64,000 nucleotides of DNA, from NCBI RefSeq assembly GCF_003217495.1, contig NZ_QJSW01000004.1:337047-401046 (forward strand). Direction: 5' to 3'. The position numbers and the translations under genes are program-made. The notes beneath the pieces were generated by a model, which was not told the origin of the DNA, made no database searches, and saw only the letters and a list, made by a program, of their open reading frames with translations. This DNA comes from Paenibacillus barcinonensis. GTDB lineage: Bacteria > Bacillota > Bacilli > Paenibacillales > Paenibacillaceae. This document shows, piece by piece, positions 17,572 through 26,331 of this stretch. Position 1 is the first letter of the stretch. Every line of letters begins with the position of its first letter.

Positions 17572-18177
17572 ATGTATCAATACAAGGATCAAGAGTATCA
17601 TTCGGTTCACTTTGAAGGACGTGATCTGCGTTACGGAGAGCTGATGAACTGTGTGTTTGAGAGCTGTACCTTCATGAATGCTTCCATGGAAGAGGTGGAG
17701 ACAAGTCATTGTCGTTTCATTGAATGTGACTTCAAGGGAGTGTACATGAATGGATCAATACATATGGAGTCTGCGTTTGAGAACTGTATGTTTGGTGGTG
17801 CGAACCTGTTTGCTTCCAAATTCACTGCCTGCAAAATGACAGGATCAGACTTCTCCGGTGCGCAGATGGACGGCATTACCCTTACGAAGGGCGACTGGTC
17901 TTATACGAATCTAAGACATACTCGGCTTGGTAAACAGGATTTACGCGGCATCCGTTTTTTTGAAGCTGATCTGAGCGAGAGTGACCTCACCAAAGCCGAC
18001 CTGCGTGATTGTGATCTGACAAGGGTGTCCATGAGTCGGGTGAAGCTGCAGGGGGCTGATCTGAGAGGGGCTACTTTGGATGGAATAGATCTGAAATCGC
18101 TGGATTGGAAAGGGGTACGCATTGATCGCGAACAAGCGGTGCTGCTTGCACGCTCCTACGGTGCCAAGGTGGATTAG
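17572..18177 (+). CDS. Pentapeptide-repeat protein
   Basis: A 201-residue protein built almost wholly of five-residue repeats of the A(D/N)LxX type with central Leu or Phe, for example NLFASKFTACKMTGSDFSGA and ADLSESDLTKADLRDCDL, over about residues 15-185. Such proteins fold as right-handed quadrilateral beta-helices. Some (Qnr, MfpA) mimic DNA and protect gyrase, but most have no known role, and nothing here proves a gyrase link. The ATG at 17572 follows GAGGTG. It stands alone between a GNAT gene and a TetR regulator. A second pentapeptide protein lies at 40936. Confidence 0.9.
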   Translation: MYQYKDQEYHSVHFEGRDLRYGELMNCVFESCTFMNASMEEVETSHCRFIECDFKGVYMNGSIHMESAFENCMFGGANLFASKFTACKMTGSDFSGAQMDGITLTKGDWSYTNLRHTRLGKQDLRGIRFFEADLSESDLTKADLRDCDLTRVSMSRVKLQGADLRGATLDGIDLKSLDWKGVRIDREQAVLLARSYGAKVD

Positions 18178-18249
18178 TCTGCTGTTGACTTGTGATTGTC
18201 TTCATAACATGTGATATGACTACTCAGACGTAAGTTTGGCTATAGATTA

Positions 18250-18258
18250 TGATATAAT
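18250..18258 (+). promoter_or_regulatory. Possible extended -10 promoter element
   Basis: TGATATAAT (TG-n-TATAAT) lies 85 bases upstream of the TetR-type gene. No good -35 box is present at the standard distance, which extended -10 promoters tolerate. Confidence 0.4.
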
Positions 18259-18343
18259 GGAGCTTGTCTTATGTTTAGGAGATCTGGTTATCCAAGTCCC
18301 GAAATAAAGGTAATATTATAATGGTACTGAGGTGCAGTTCGCT

Positions 18344-18910
18344 ATGAAAAAAGAGAAGTTGTCATTCAAGCAAAACCGAATGAATACCATATTGGATGAA
18401 GCTACCAAACTACTTATAGAGAAGCCGAATGCGTCGATGAACGACATCGCTGAAGCGGCGAGCATCGGAATTGCAACATTACATAGGTATGTCGAGAGTC
18501 GTGAGCAGCTGATGATTCATCTGGCGATGCGGGCGATTGAGGTTGTTAACGAAACGTTGCAACATGTCCAACTGCATGAAGATCGGGCGGAACAATATAT
18601 CCCCGAGCTGATTGAAGCGCTGATCCCCTTGGGGGACAAAATGTATTTTCTGGCGCACGATGCAACCGTCAACTATAACGCAGATATTGAAGAGGCATAT
18701 TGGAAGCTGAGAGAGCCGGTGTTGCATGCCATCGGGGTACTTCAAGAGAAAGGTTTTTTCCGTTCGGATATGGATAAAACGTGGATTTTTGAAGTGCTTT
18801 ATTCTGTACTCTTTCTGACATGGCAGCAAGTGGTTAGCGGCAATCTAGCCAGAAACGCGGCGCCTGCTCTTGTAGTGGACACGTTGTATCATGGCTTTGT
18901 TGCGAAATGA
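18344..18910 (+). CDS. TetR/AcrR-family transcriptional regulator
   Basis: A 188-residue regulator with an N-terminal helix-turn-helix (about residues 10-55: ILDEATKLLIEKPNASMNDIAEAASIGIATLHRYVESREQL) and a helical ligand-binding domain. The ATG at 18344 follows CTGAGGTG; the GTG at 18332 is inside that site. The recognition helix 'GIATLHRYVESREQLM' is typical of the family. Its target is not obvious. It is followed by a terminator and a convergent gene, so it probably controls itself or distant genes. Confidence 0.9.
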   Translation: MKKEKLSFKQNRMNTILDEATKLLIEKPNASMNDIAEAASIGIATLHRYVESREQLMIHLAMRAIEVVNETLQHVQLHEDRAEQYIPELIEALIPLGDKMYFLAHDATVNYNADIEEAYWKLREPVLHAIGVLQEKGFFRSDMDKTWIFEVLYSVLFLTWQQVVSGNLARNAAPALVVDTLYHGFVAK

Positions 18911-18993
18911 ATGATCATGCACCAAGGAAAGCTTAACGTAAGTGCAATGTGCTGTGGAGTGAATTTCAAAGTATCGTAAGCCTAGGACAGAAC

Positions 18994-19026
18994 AAAAGCC
19001 GCAGCAGAAGCTGTGGCTTTATTTTG
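18994..19026. terminator. Hairpin terminator between convergent genes
   Basis: The stem AAAGCCGCAGC / GCTGTGGCTTT with loop AGAA is followed by ATTTTGTGTTTTT. It lies between the TetR gene (+) and the DapA-like gene (-) and could serve both strands, though the T-tract favours the + strand. Confidence 0.7.
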
Positions 19027-19077
19027 TGTTTTTATATCTATAGATATTTACGAAAGGTACAGGTCGAAGTGTGAACT

Positions 19078-19947
19078 TTAGAGTGCAATTTTTGCAATGA
19101 GCTGCTCTGATGCGGGCATCAAAGGCAGACGCAGCTGAGCAGAAGCGATTATGCCCTGTTTGGCAAGCAGGTGCTTCAGCATAGCTGGAGCGGGCTCCTC
19201 AAACAGGTTTTTGATGAATGGCAGCAAAGGAGTAAAGAGCTGATAGGCTTCTTCCTTTTCACCTGCTGCAAAGCGATTGTATACTTCCAGAAAACGTTCC
19301 GGGTTGATGCTGGCTGAAGCCATCATACCGCCGGCTGCGCCTTTCGTTAACATATCGTAGAAGAAGGTATCATCTCCACACAAAATGGGCTTCGAGCCGC
19401 AACGTACCAGTTCGGTCATGAGGTCAAGGTTATTTGTGCTATCTTTAAGACCAATAACGCCATCAATGCTCATGATTTTTTTCATCATCTCAATGGAAAC
19501 TCTAACCCCTGTACGCGCCGGGATTTCGTATACCATCACGGGGATGCCCACGCTGGCTGCCATGCGGAAGTGCTCGTAAATGCCCTCTTCCGTTGGTCTG
19601 TTATAGTATGGAGTAACGACAAGAACAGCGTCAGCACCGAGTGCAGCAGCTTTCTTTGTTCTTGCCACCGTTGAAGCGGTATCATTGGTTCCAGTTCCAA
19701 CCATTATGGGTACGGACGAGTTGATGCTGCTCAGTGTCTCCTTGGCTGCCTTCACCAGCTGCTCTACCTCATCCCATGTCACTGTAGGTGATTCTCCAGT
19801 CGTGCCGTTAATCACCAAGCCATGAATGCCGCTGTTTGCCATAACTTTGATGTAGTTTTGAAATGAAGACAGATCGAGTTCATGATCGTCGGTAAAAGGC
19901 GTAATGACAGGGATATAAATACCTTTAATCTGTTGTTCGGTTAACAT
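19078..19947 (-). CDS. Dihydrodipicolinate synthase / N-acetylneuraminate lyase family aldolase
   Basis: A 289-residue TIM-barrel class I aldolase. The key residues of dihydrodipicolinate synthase are present: the Schiff-base lysine Lys168 in GLKDST, Tyr140 in VYEIPARTG, the INGTTGE loop (about residues 46-52) and Arg145. The start at 19947 is supported by GGGGG at a good distance; the longer frame to 19989 has no ribosome site. It could be the DapA of lysine/dipicolinate synthesis, but it is not beside other dap genes and is divergent from a LysR regulator. A catabolic member of the superfamily (keto-acid aldolase) is as likely, so I give no gene symbol. Confidence 0.88.
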   Translation of the reverse strand: MLTEQQIKGIYIPVITPFTDDHELDLSSFQNYIKVMANSGIHGLVINGTTGESPTVTWDEVEQLVKAAKETLSSINSSVPIMVGTGTNDTASTVARTKKAAALGADAVLVVTPYYNRPTEEGIYEHFRMAASVGIPVMVYEIPARTGVRVSIEMMKKIMSIDGVIGLKDSTNNLDLMTELVRCGSKPILCGDDTFFYDMLTKGAAGGMMASASINPERFLEVYNRFAAGEKEEAYQLFTPLLPFIKNLFEEPAPAMLKHLLAKQGIIASAQLRLPLMPASEQLIAKIAL

Positions 19948-20072
19948 CGTATAACCCCCAAATGTATGTTGGAATTCCATTTCATTCACTTTACCATGGG
20001 AAAAGGTATCATAGTTAGCTATAATAGATGATGGGTGTTATCAATAATTTTGATGATGTGAGGGAAGCCATT

Positions 20073-20981
20073 ATGGATTTAAATTATTTTCAAACCTTTC
20101 GAGAGGTGGCATTGCGTCAAAGCTTTACCAAAGCAGCAGAAGAGCTGGGGTATGCACAATCCAGTGTCACAACCCAGATTCAGAAGCTGGAGAAAATCTA
20201 TCAGGTCAAATTGTTTGAACGTTATAATAACAATAAAATCCGGCTGACCTCCGCTGGAGAAGAGCTATTCAAGCTGTCCGGGCAACTGCTCGAAATATAT
20301 GAACATTCACAGGAAAAGCTGACCAAGCAAGGCGGCGGTTCACTTACGATTGCAACGATGGACTCGCTTGCCTCCTATTTTCTGCCGGTGCCTATACAGA
20401 CGACACGTAAACAATATCCCGAGCTGGGGATTCGGCTACAGACGGATCGTGAGGATCTCATTTTGCAAAAAGTAAGAGAAGGAGAAGCGGACGTTGGCCT
20501 TATTCTGGCGAATGCATCACCGGAGACGGGTTTGCAATGGATCACAATTCGCGAGGAGCCACTGGTGCTTATCGTCAACTCGGATCATCCGCTTGCGGCT
20601 AAGTCCAAGGTAGTATTGAGTGATCTGGCCGATGAGGAGTGGATTATGCCAGAGGATTCGTGCAACTACAGACAACTGCTGGAGAAGGTGCTGAGAACAA
20701 ATGGAATTGCCTACAAGGTGGGCCTTGAGCTTGGGAGTCCTGAGGCAATTAAACGCAGCATTATGGCAGGCTCGGGCATTTCTCTGCTGCCGCAGATGAC
20801 TGCACGGGACGAAATCCGCAGACGGGAATTAACCGTGTTACCTCTGGAGCATACCGAATTCACACTGGAGATTCAGCTGGTCATTCATACGCGTAAATGG
20901 ATCTCCCATGCTTTGCACCAGTTTATTGCCAACCTGGGAGCGAAAGAATCAGAATGGTTGACCGCGCGAGCGGGGAATTAA
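20073..20981 (+). CDS. LysR-family transcriptional regulator
   Basis: A 302-residue regulator with an N-terminal winged helix-turn-helix (residues 1-60: DLNYFQTFREVALRQSFTKAAEELGYAQSSVTTQIQKLE) and a C-terminal periplasmic-binding-like effector domain (about residues 90-295). The ATG at 20073 follows AGGGAAG; the longer frame from 20028 was rejected. It is divergently placed from the DapA-like aldolase with 125 bases between starts, the usual arrangement of a LysR regulator and its target. The effector is unknown. Confidence 0.92.
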   Translation: MDLNYFQTFREVALRQSFTKAAEELGYAQSSVTTQIQKLEKIYQVKLFERYNNNKIRLTSAGEELFKLSGQLLEIYEHSQEKLTKQGGGSLTIATMDSLASYFLPVPIQTTRKQYPELGIRLQTDREDLILQKVREGEADVGLILANASPETGLQWITIREEPLVLIVNSDHPLAAKSKVVLSDLADEEWIMPEDSCNYRQLLEKVLRTNGIAYKVGLELGSPEAIKRSIMAGSGISLLPQMTARDEIRRRELTVLPLEHTEFTLEIQLVIHTRKWISHALHQFIANLGAKESEWLTARAGN

Positions 20982-21306
20982 GAAGCGAACATACGTTATT
21001 TCATAGAGCACTTTTTGATGTGTTTTCCGTTCAAATATGCGGGAGAAGGCATCAGAGGTGCTTTTTTGCATTAACCAAGATTCAGATATTTAATGGACCA
21101 GGATTCAGAATTTAACAGTGTTCAGAATTTGAGATTTAATTCTGCCCCAAAAAGATATAAATTTCTATTGTATTCATAATTAATCCAAAATAATACAAAA
21201 AAAGAGCGAAGGAGGTCGATAGCGGGCAGATCACTATATCGCAGCACTTGTTCAGGTTCCATTGTTATTTTGTTGTACTTACACCAACATAATCTGGAGG
21301 GATTAC
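20982..21306 (+). other. AT-rich intergenic region with an imperfect long hairpin
   Basis: Bases 21008-21066 can form an imperfect long-loop hairpin (AGCAC...TGATG / CATCA...GTGCT) followed by TTTTTT, a possible terminator of the LysR gene. The rest is AT-rich with three spaced ATTCAG words. A strong AAGGAGG at about 21208-21215 is not followed by a recognisable start or protein-like frame. No gene is seen. Confidence 0.4.
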
Positions 21307-22461
21307 ATGCTTTATACGATTATTGTACCCGTTAATCAGGACTATAACATTTTGAACCTGTTCACCGACTCACTGCTTCGGACTGTATGTCCATCAACTC
21401 AGATTATCTTCATTAATGACGGTTCCGGCTCGGCTGTCTTTCAGCATCTGGACAAGCTCAAACAGGAGGTCAGAGAGGGAGTAACGATCGAGATTCTTCA
21501 GCATGATTTTCCACTTGGCTGTGCCGTATCTATTAACAGAGCGTTGAGTCTTGCTGAAGGAGAGTATATTTTTTTCCTCGATTCAGATACCATTCTCCAG
21601 CCCGATTGGCAACCGATGATGAAAGAAACGCTGGACACGGATGTGACCATCGGCATGATTGGAGGGGTTCTGTTATATCCACAAACCGGAGGAGTGCAGC
21701 ATTGCGGAATTGCATTTGCGGATACGATTGGACGGCACTTGTTCCTTAATGCATCTCCTGAAGATATTCCGAAGGAGACCTTCTCTGTGCAGCTCGTTGT
21801 GTTTGCCATGTTTGGCATGAAACGAGAAGTGTATGAGACGATTGGCAACCTTGATGAGAAATTTTTTAACGGATACGAAGATTTTGATTATCAGATGCGG
21901 GCCAGAGCAGCAGGGTACGACACCGTCATAAATCCGCAAATTCAGGCATATCACTGGGAACGCAGCAGCGGCATTCATCGCAATTTTAACCGTAAAAACA
22001 ATCTGGCACGATTTTGGAAAAAGTGGGGAAGCCACATTGAGGCCGATGTATGGCCCTTTATGTTCAGCCATCTGAAGGTGCAGCTCGATAAACAGCGCGA
22101 CTATGCGCATCTTCCCATGGTTGGCATAGACCTTGCCGAGGTTCGCAGTGATGCAGATACCTTCTGGAGCCAGCTAGAAGAGGCTCAGATTGCACCTCTT
22201 GCCGAGATTCGGGACTACTCCAACCGATTCAACTCGAATGGAGCGATCTGGCTGCCGCAAGTGTTAGGCAAGGAATTGATTCATAGCGAGAATCGACTGC
22301 TGTTCCTGGTAGACAATTTCGCGCGTTTGCTGGAGAACCGTTACTGGATCGAGATGAGGCATGCTCATCGGGCCAAGGATTTAATCATAGATCTGTATGG
22401 CAATGTGATCACGATGGATCGGATCTACGATGGCTGCTGGCCTGGCACTAAAGTGCGTTAA
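21307..22461 (+). CDS. Family 2 (GT-A) glycosyltransferase
   Basis: A 384-residue protein. The N-terminal ~240 residues are a GT2 domain: opening strand YTIIVPVNQDYN, IIFINDGSGS, the DxD-type motif LDSD in 'YIFFLDSDTILQPDW' at about residues 90-105, and the acceptor-side 'GYEDFDYQMRARAAGYD' (ED motif). The C-terminal ~140 residues match no domain I recognise. It should transfer a sugar from a nucleotide donor in the cytoplasm. The ATG at 21307 has GGAGGG upstream; the frame extends to 21262 but without a ribosome site. It opens a run with an aminotransferase, a dehydrogenase and a transporter, which hints at a small glycosylated or amino-containing product. Confidence 0.88.
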   Translation: MLYTIIVPVNQDYNILNLFTDSLLRTVCPSTQIIFINDGSGSAVFQHLDKLKQEVREGVTIEILQHDFPLGCAVSINRALSLAEGEYIFFLDSDTILQPDWQPMMKETLDTDVTIGMIGGVLLYPQTGGVQHCGIAFADTIGRHLFLNASPEDIPKETFSVQLVVFAMFGMKREVYETIGNLDEKFFNGYEDFDYQMRARAAGYDTVINPQIQAYHWERSSGIHRNFNRKNNLARFWKKWGSHIEADVWPFMFSHLKVQLDKQRDYAHLPMVGIDLAEVRSDADTFWSQLEEAQIAPLAEIRDYSNRFNSNGAIWLPQVLGKELIHSENRLLFLVDNFARLLENRYWIEMRHAHRAKDLIIDLYGNVITMDRIYDGCWPGTKVR

Positions 22462-22511
22462 GCCACGATTGTGTAGTTGACCAAACATCGCGAAATGGGA
22501 GGTGCTTCAAA

Positions 22512-23813
22512 GTGAATAATAAAATGAGTACGCTGGACAATGCCACAAAATTCACACGGAATCTGGAATGGTTGGAACAGGTCGAAAGGGTTATACCGAG
22601 CGGTTGCAGTACACTAGCCAAAGCGCCGGAACGATTATTTCCAGGCCATACACCCGTCTGCTGTGCAGAAGCCTACCATTCCCGCTTTACAGATATTGAC
22701 GGTAATGAATGGCTGGATTGTGAGATGGCCATGGGAACAGCACCTTGGGGTCATGCGAGACGTGAAATCCAACTCACCGTTATTCACCAGCTGAAGAAGG
22801 GGACAAGCTTCTCCATTCCTGCAGATATTGAGCTGGAATGTGCCGAGTTGATCCTGGAGCGGTTTGAGGGGCGCTATGCATCACTGCGTTTCACCAAAAG
22901 CGGAGCAGATGCAGTAAGTGGCGCGGTTCGTATCGCCCGTGCGGCGAATGGTAAAAGCAAGGTGATTGCAACAGCTTATCATGGATGGCATGACTGGTCA
23001 GCATACGGTTACTACGGTAGCCAGACGAAGGAACGTGGCATTCCGAAGGATATTGAGCGCTCCACGATCTGGATCAAGAAACCTGTTTATGAGCAAATCA
23101 GGGAACAAATTTCATCTCAGGAGGATGTGGCGTGTATCGTTCTGTGTCCGAATGAGTGGGAGAAGGAGGAGCTGGCTGACGTAGTGACGTTATGTTCCTC
23201 CAAGGACATCATTATTATTTTTGACGAGGTTACTTCGGGTATACGGATGGGCAAGCAGGCGACTGCAGGCGAATATGATATCTGGCCGGACTTGCTCTGC
23301 CTATCCAAAGGCATGGCTAATGGACTTCCGCTTGCAGCTGTGCTGGGACCTGAGCACATGATGTCCCTTGCAGGCCAGGTTCGATTCAGCAACGCACATT
23401 CCAGTGAAACGATAGCCCTTGCAGCGGCCATTGCGTGCGAACGGCTGATGAAAAATACCAAAGTGTGGCCTACCTGGCGCGAACCGGCAACCCGAATCAT
23501 GAAGCGATTGGAATCTGAGCTGGTATTGCTAGGTCTTACCGATGAGTTAGCTCTGAAGGGAACCTATGCAAGCTTCTATATTCAGTCAATAGACGAGCAA
23601 AACTTTCAAACTGACCCGTTCCGTGAATTTATGGTGAAGAAAATGGCCTACTACGGCATCTTTACGAAAGGTTATTTTATTTTCTCTGATACGCATACAC
23701 GGGAGGAATTGATTTGGGTGGAGGAAGCGCTGCTCCAAATATTGTCAGACTGGAAAGAAAAGCAAAAGCGAGAGCATCTGAAGCTACCAATGCATGACGG
23801 AGGAGCACGTTAA
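22512..23813 (+). CDS. Class III PLP aminotransferase (glutamate-1-semialdehyde aminomutase-like)
   Basis: A 433-residue PLP enzyme. Family features are the PLP phosphate loop SGADAVSGAVRIARA (about residues 130-145), YHGWHDW, the cofactor aspartate in IIFDEVTSGIRMG, and the Schiff-base lysine Lys266 in LSKGMANGLP. GTG at 22512 is used behind GGGAGGTG. Its neighbours are not haem genes, so it is unlikely to be HemL. In secondary-metabolite and surface-sugar clusters such proteins often aminate or isomerise a keto group. It is followed after 28 bases by a zinc dehydrogenase that could supply that keto group. Product unknown. Confidence 0.9.
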   Translation: MNNKMSTLDNATKFTRNLEWLEQVERVIPSGCSTLAKAPERLFPGHTPVCCAEAYHSRFTDIDGNEWLDCEMAMGTAPWGHARREIQLTVIHQLKKGTSFSIPADIELECAELILERFEGRYASLRFTKSGADAVSGAVRIARAANGKSKVIATAYHGWHDWSAYGYYGSQTKERGIPKDIERSTIWIKKPVYEQIREQISSQEDVACIVLCPNEWEKEELADVVTLCSSKDIIIIFDEVTSGIRMGKQATAGEYDIWPDLLCLSKGMANGLPLAAVLGPEHMMSLAGQVRFSNAHSSETIALAAAIACERLMKNTKVWPTWREPATRIMKRLESELVLLGLTDELALKGTYASFYIQSIDEQNFQTDPFREFMVKKMAYYGIFTKGYFIFSDTHTREELIWVEEALLQILSDWKEKQKREHLKLPMHDGGAR

Positions 23814-23841
23814 TTCATTTATATGACCAGGAGGAGAACCC

Positions 23842-24873
23842 ATGAAAGCACTCGTATATCAGGATTTGAAAAAGGTGGAATTGCAGGACATTGAGGAGCC
23901 TAACATTCAGAAACCCAATCAAGTCAAGGTGAAAATCTATGGATCAGGCATCTGTGGCACGGATCTGAATATTGTCAAAGGTAAAGTGGCTGCGAGTAAA
24001 GGCACGGTTATCGGTCATGAAGGCGTGGGCACTGTAGTTGAGGTCGGAGAAGATGTCCATGGTATTCGCGTCGGGGACCGGGTTCTTGTGGATCCGACTC
24101 AAGCTTGCGGTCACTGCTCTTATTGTCGGGAAGGGTTATTCATCTATTGTGAAAATTTCGATGATTATCAGGTAGGCATGACAACACACGGGACCTTTGC
24201 TGAATATTTTGTCGGAGACGAAAAGTATATCTATCCCATTCCTGACACGATGAGCTGGGAAACGGCAATGATGATTGAACCTCTCGGCTGCGTCCTGCAA
24301 ACGTTCATGAAAGCAGGCGTGAAGCCCAGCGATTCTGTGCTCGTGCTTGGTTCAGGAGCGATTGGCTCGTTGTGTCAGCTGGTGAGCAAAAGATTGGCAA
24401 GACTCACCGTGGGTACGGAAATAGATCCTTATCGCAAGCAATTTGCTGAAGGCATTGCAGATTATGCTTGTTACCCGGAGGAACTTACCCTTGAGAAAGT
24501 ATACGAGATCAATAACAATAAAAAATTCGATATCATTGTGGATGCTGTCGGCAACCAGCTTCATGTTGGCTTGGAGCTTATCGCTAAAGGTGGCCGCATT
24601 ATTCCGATGGGGTATGACGATAGTTATGAAGTGACATTCAAATCAACTCAGGTGATTAACGACGGACTTAGCATCATTGGTGCGGTAGCTGTGCACTCCA
24701 TGATTAGTACAGCCTTGAAGTTTGCACAGAGCATCCCGGAGCTGGAGCAAATGGTAACCGCCAAGGAGTACTTGACTGATTATGAACAGGCATTTAGTGG
24801 AACGATGGGATATGATCTTCGCAGTGGCGAGAAGCTGCCGATGAATTCGGTGAAAACAGCTCTCATTCTGTAA
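23842..24873 (+). CDS. Zinc-dependent medium-chain alcohol/polyol dehydrogenase
   Basis: A 343-residue MDR enzyme. Catalytic-zinc ligands are seen in SGICGTDLNIV (Cys) and GHEGVGTV (His-Glu), and structural-zinc cysteines in ACGHCSYCREGLFIYC. The Rossmann loop is VLVLGSGAIGSLCQLVSK. It resembles sorbitol- or threonine-dehydrogenase-type proteins that oxidise a secondary alcohol to a ketone with NAD(P). The ATG follows AGGAGGAG closely. Placed between a class III aminotransferase and an MFS transporter, it could make the ketone that is then transaminated; this pathway logic is inference. Confidence 0.91.
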   Translation: MKALVYQDLKKVELQDIEEPNIQKPNQVKVKIYGSGICGTDLNIVKGKVAASKGTVIGHEGVGTVVEVGEDVHGIRVGDRVLVDPTQACGHCSYCREGLFIYCENFDDYQVGMTTHGTFAEYFVGDEKYIYPIPDTMSWETAMMIEPLGCVLQTFMKAGVKPSDSVLVLGSGAIGSLCQLVSKRLARLTVGTEIDPYRKQFAEGIADYACYPEELTLEKVYEINNNKKFDIIVDAVGNQLHVGLELIAKGGRIIPMGYDDSYEVTFKSTQVINDGLSIIGAVAVHSMISTALKFAQSIPELEQMVTAKEYLTDYEQAFSGTMGYDLRSGEKLPMNSVKTALIL

Positions 24874-25005
24874 GCATGTAGATATTTGCGGGTTCTCCGC
24901 TGTGAACAGTGGCATATGACCTGTTTTGCTCAGGATTTGGTGCATCTATATGCCGAGCTACTGGTCACGGCGGGGAGATTCGCAGAGAGAAAGAAGGGAT
25001 ATGGA

Positions 25006-26250
25006 GTGAAGCTGCTACAGGATTTGCCGAGAAATCCGCGGTATTCCATTTTACTTGAGCCAGTGTGGGCTATTCCAGGAACGATAGTCCTGTTCTACGC
25101 ACCTTTGTATATGAAAGAGGCAGGCTTGTCCGACATTGAGATTGGCATCATCAATTCGGTGAATCTTTATTTTGCCTTCATTTTTCAGCTGTTCGCAGGG
25201 GCTGTGACCAATAAACTGGGTCGTAAACGAACGACACTGATCTTTGATCTGCTCGCCTGGAGTGTCCCCATGTTCATCTGGGCATTTTCACAAAATTTCT
25301 GGCTGTTCCTCATCGCTTATCTGCTGAATGCAACCTCGAAGTTTGTTACCGTCTCGTTCAATTGCCTGATCATCGAAGATGTGGAGGAGCATAAACGATC
25401 CAAGGTATTTGCCATTTTGAATATGATGATTACGGGTGCGGGGGTGTTAACGCCCATTGCTGGTGTTGTTATTGCGGATTTTGGTATTGGACCAACGCTG
25501 GCGAGCATTTATTTTGCAGGTGGCCTGTTAATGACGGCCATGTTTCTTATACGTAACCGCTACACGGAAGAAACTCAAGTGGGTAAGGAACTCATGGGGC
25601 TGCATAACAACACCCGTGTATTTCGCAGCCTTGTTGCCAGTCTGCGTCTGTTCGGGCGGTCGTGCTACAAGCGCAGATTGCTGCCGATCATTTTAATTAC
25701 AGTGCTGTCCAATCTCGTTTTGCAGTTGAATTTTTTTCAGGTGATTTATTTCAAGGAGCAGCTGAGCTTTGATGATCGTGTCATTTCCTTCATTCCCGTA
25801 GTAACAGCAATCACCGTGATGTTATTATATCTGGTTATTATTCCACGTCTGAGACGGCGTTCGGAAGAAAAGTATGTCAGCTTTTCCATTGTGCTCAGCT
25901 CTGTGGGTGCCGTGTTATTTCTGCTGATACCCTCCGGAAATATAGCGATGCTATTTCTCACACTCATTGTGCTTGCAGCGGGAAACTTTATTCTGCAAAC
26001 GTATCGCGATTCGCTGCTGATGAACCGACTGGGCACGCATGAGAAGGCCGATATGTTTTCGGCTGTACAGACGGTCATGACGCTAACCGCGATCCCTTCC
26101 GGGTATCTGACGGGACTACTGTACCATTACAATCCATTATGGCTGTTCAGTGTTATTCTGGGTTTGTACATCGTATTGATGATTATTATGCTGTTTTTAC
26201 ATGACCCAAAGCAGCATCCCCAAGCGATCAATTCCTACAAAAATATGTAG
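25006..26250 (+). CDS. Major facilitator superfamily transporter
   Basis: A 414-residue protein with about 12 hydrophobic helices. The loop between helices 2 and 3 carries the MFS motif as 'GAVTNKLGRKRTTLIFD'. The open frame extends upstream to 24886, but those residues are not membrane-like; GTG at 25006, preceded by AGAAGGGATATGGA, fits the family's N-terminus (LLQDLPRNPRYSILLEP). It is the last gene of the 21307-26250 cluster and may export its product, or import the substrate; the direction cannot be read from sequence. Confidence 0.88.
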   Translation: MKLLQDLPRNPRYSILLEPVWAIPGTIVLFYAPLYMKEAGLSDIEIGIINSVNLYFAFIFQLFAGAVTNKLGRKRTTLIFDLLAWSVPMFIWAFSQNFWLFLIAYLLNATSKFVTVSFNCLIIEDVEEHKRSKVFAILNMMITGAGVLTPIAGVVIADFGIGPTLASIYFAGGLLMTAMFLIRNRYTEETQVGKELMGLHNNTRVFRSLVASLRLFGRSCYKRRLLPIILITVLSNLVLQLNFFQVIYFKEQLSFDDRVISFIPVVTAITVMLLYLVIIPRLRRRSEEKYVSFSIVLSSVGAVLFLLIPSGNIAMLFLTLIVLAAGNFILQTYRDSLLMNRLGTHEKADMFSAVQTVMTLTAIPSGYLTGLLYHYNPLWLFSVILGLYIVLMIIMLFLHDPKQHPQAINSYKNM

Positions 26251-26331
26251 AAGAAGGGCTTTTCTGTATAGAAACCGAATGTATAATACAGGAAAAATAC
26301 AGTATATCACACATATTTTTGGGAGGACTTA

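Noticed and set aside
21208..21260. Small gene after the AAGGAGG in the 20982-21306 gap
   Set aside because: No start codon at a fitting distance leads to a plausible frame; the glycosyltransferase has its own ribosome site further on.
22512..23813. Naming the aminotransferase hemL
   Set aside because: The fold family is the same, but no haem-synthesis genes are nearby and the neighbours point to another pathway.
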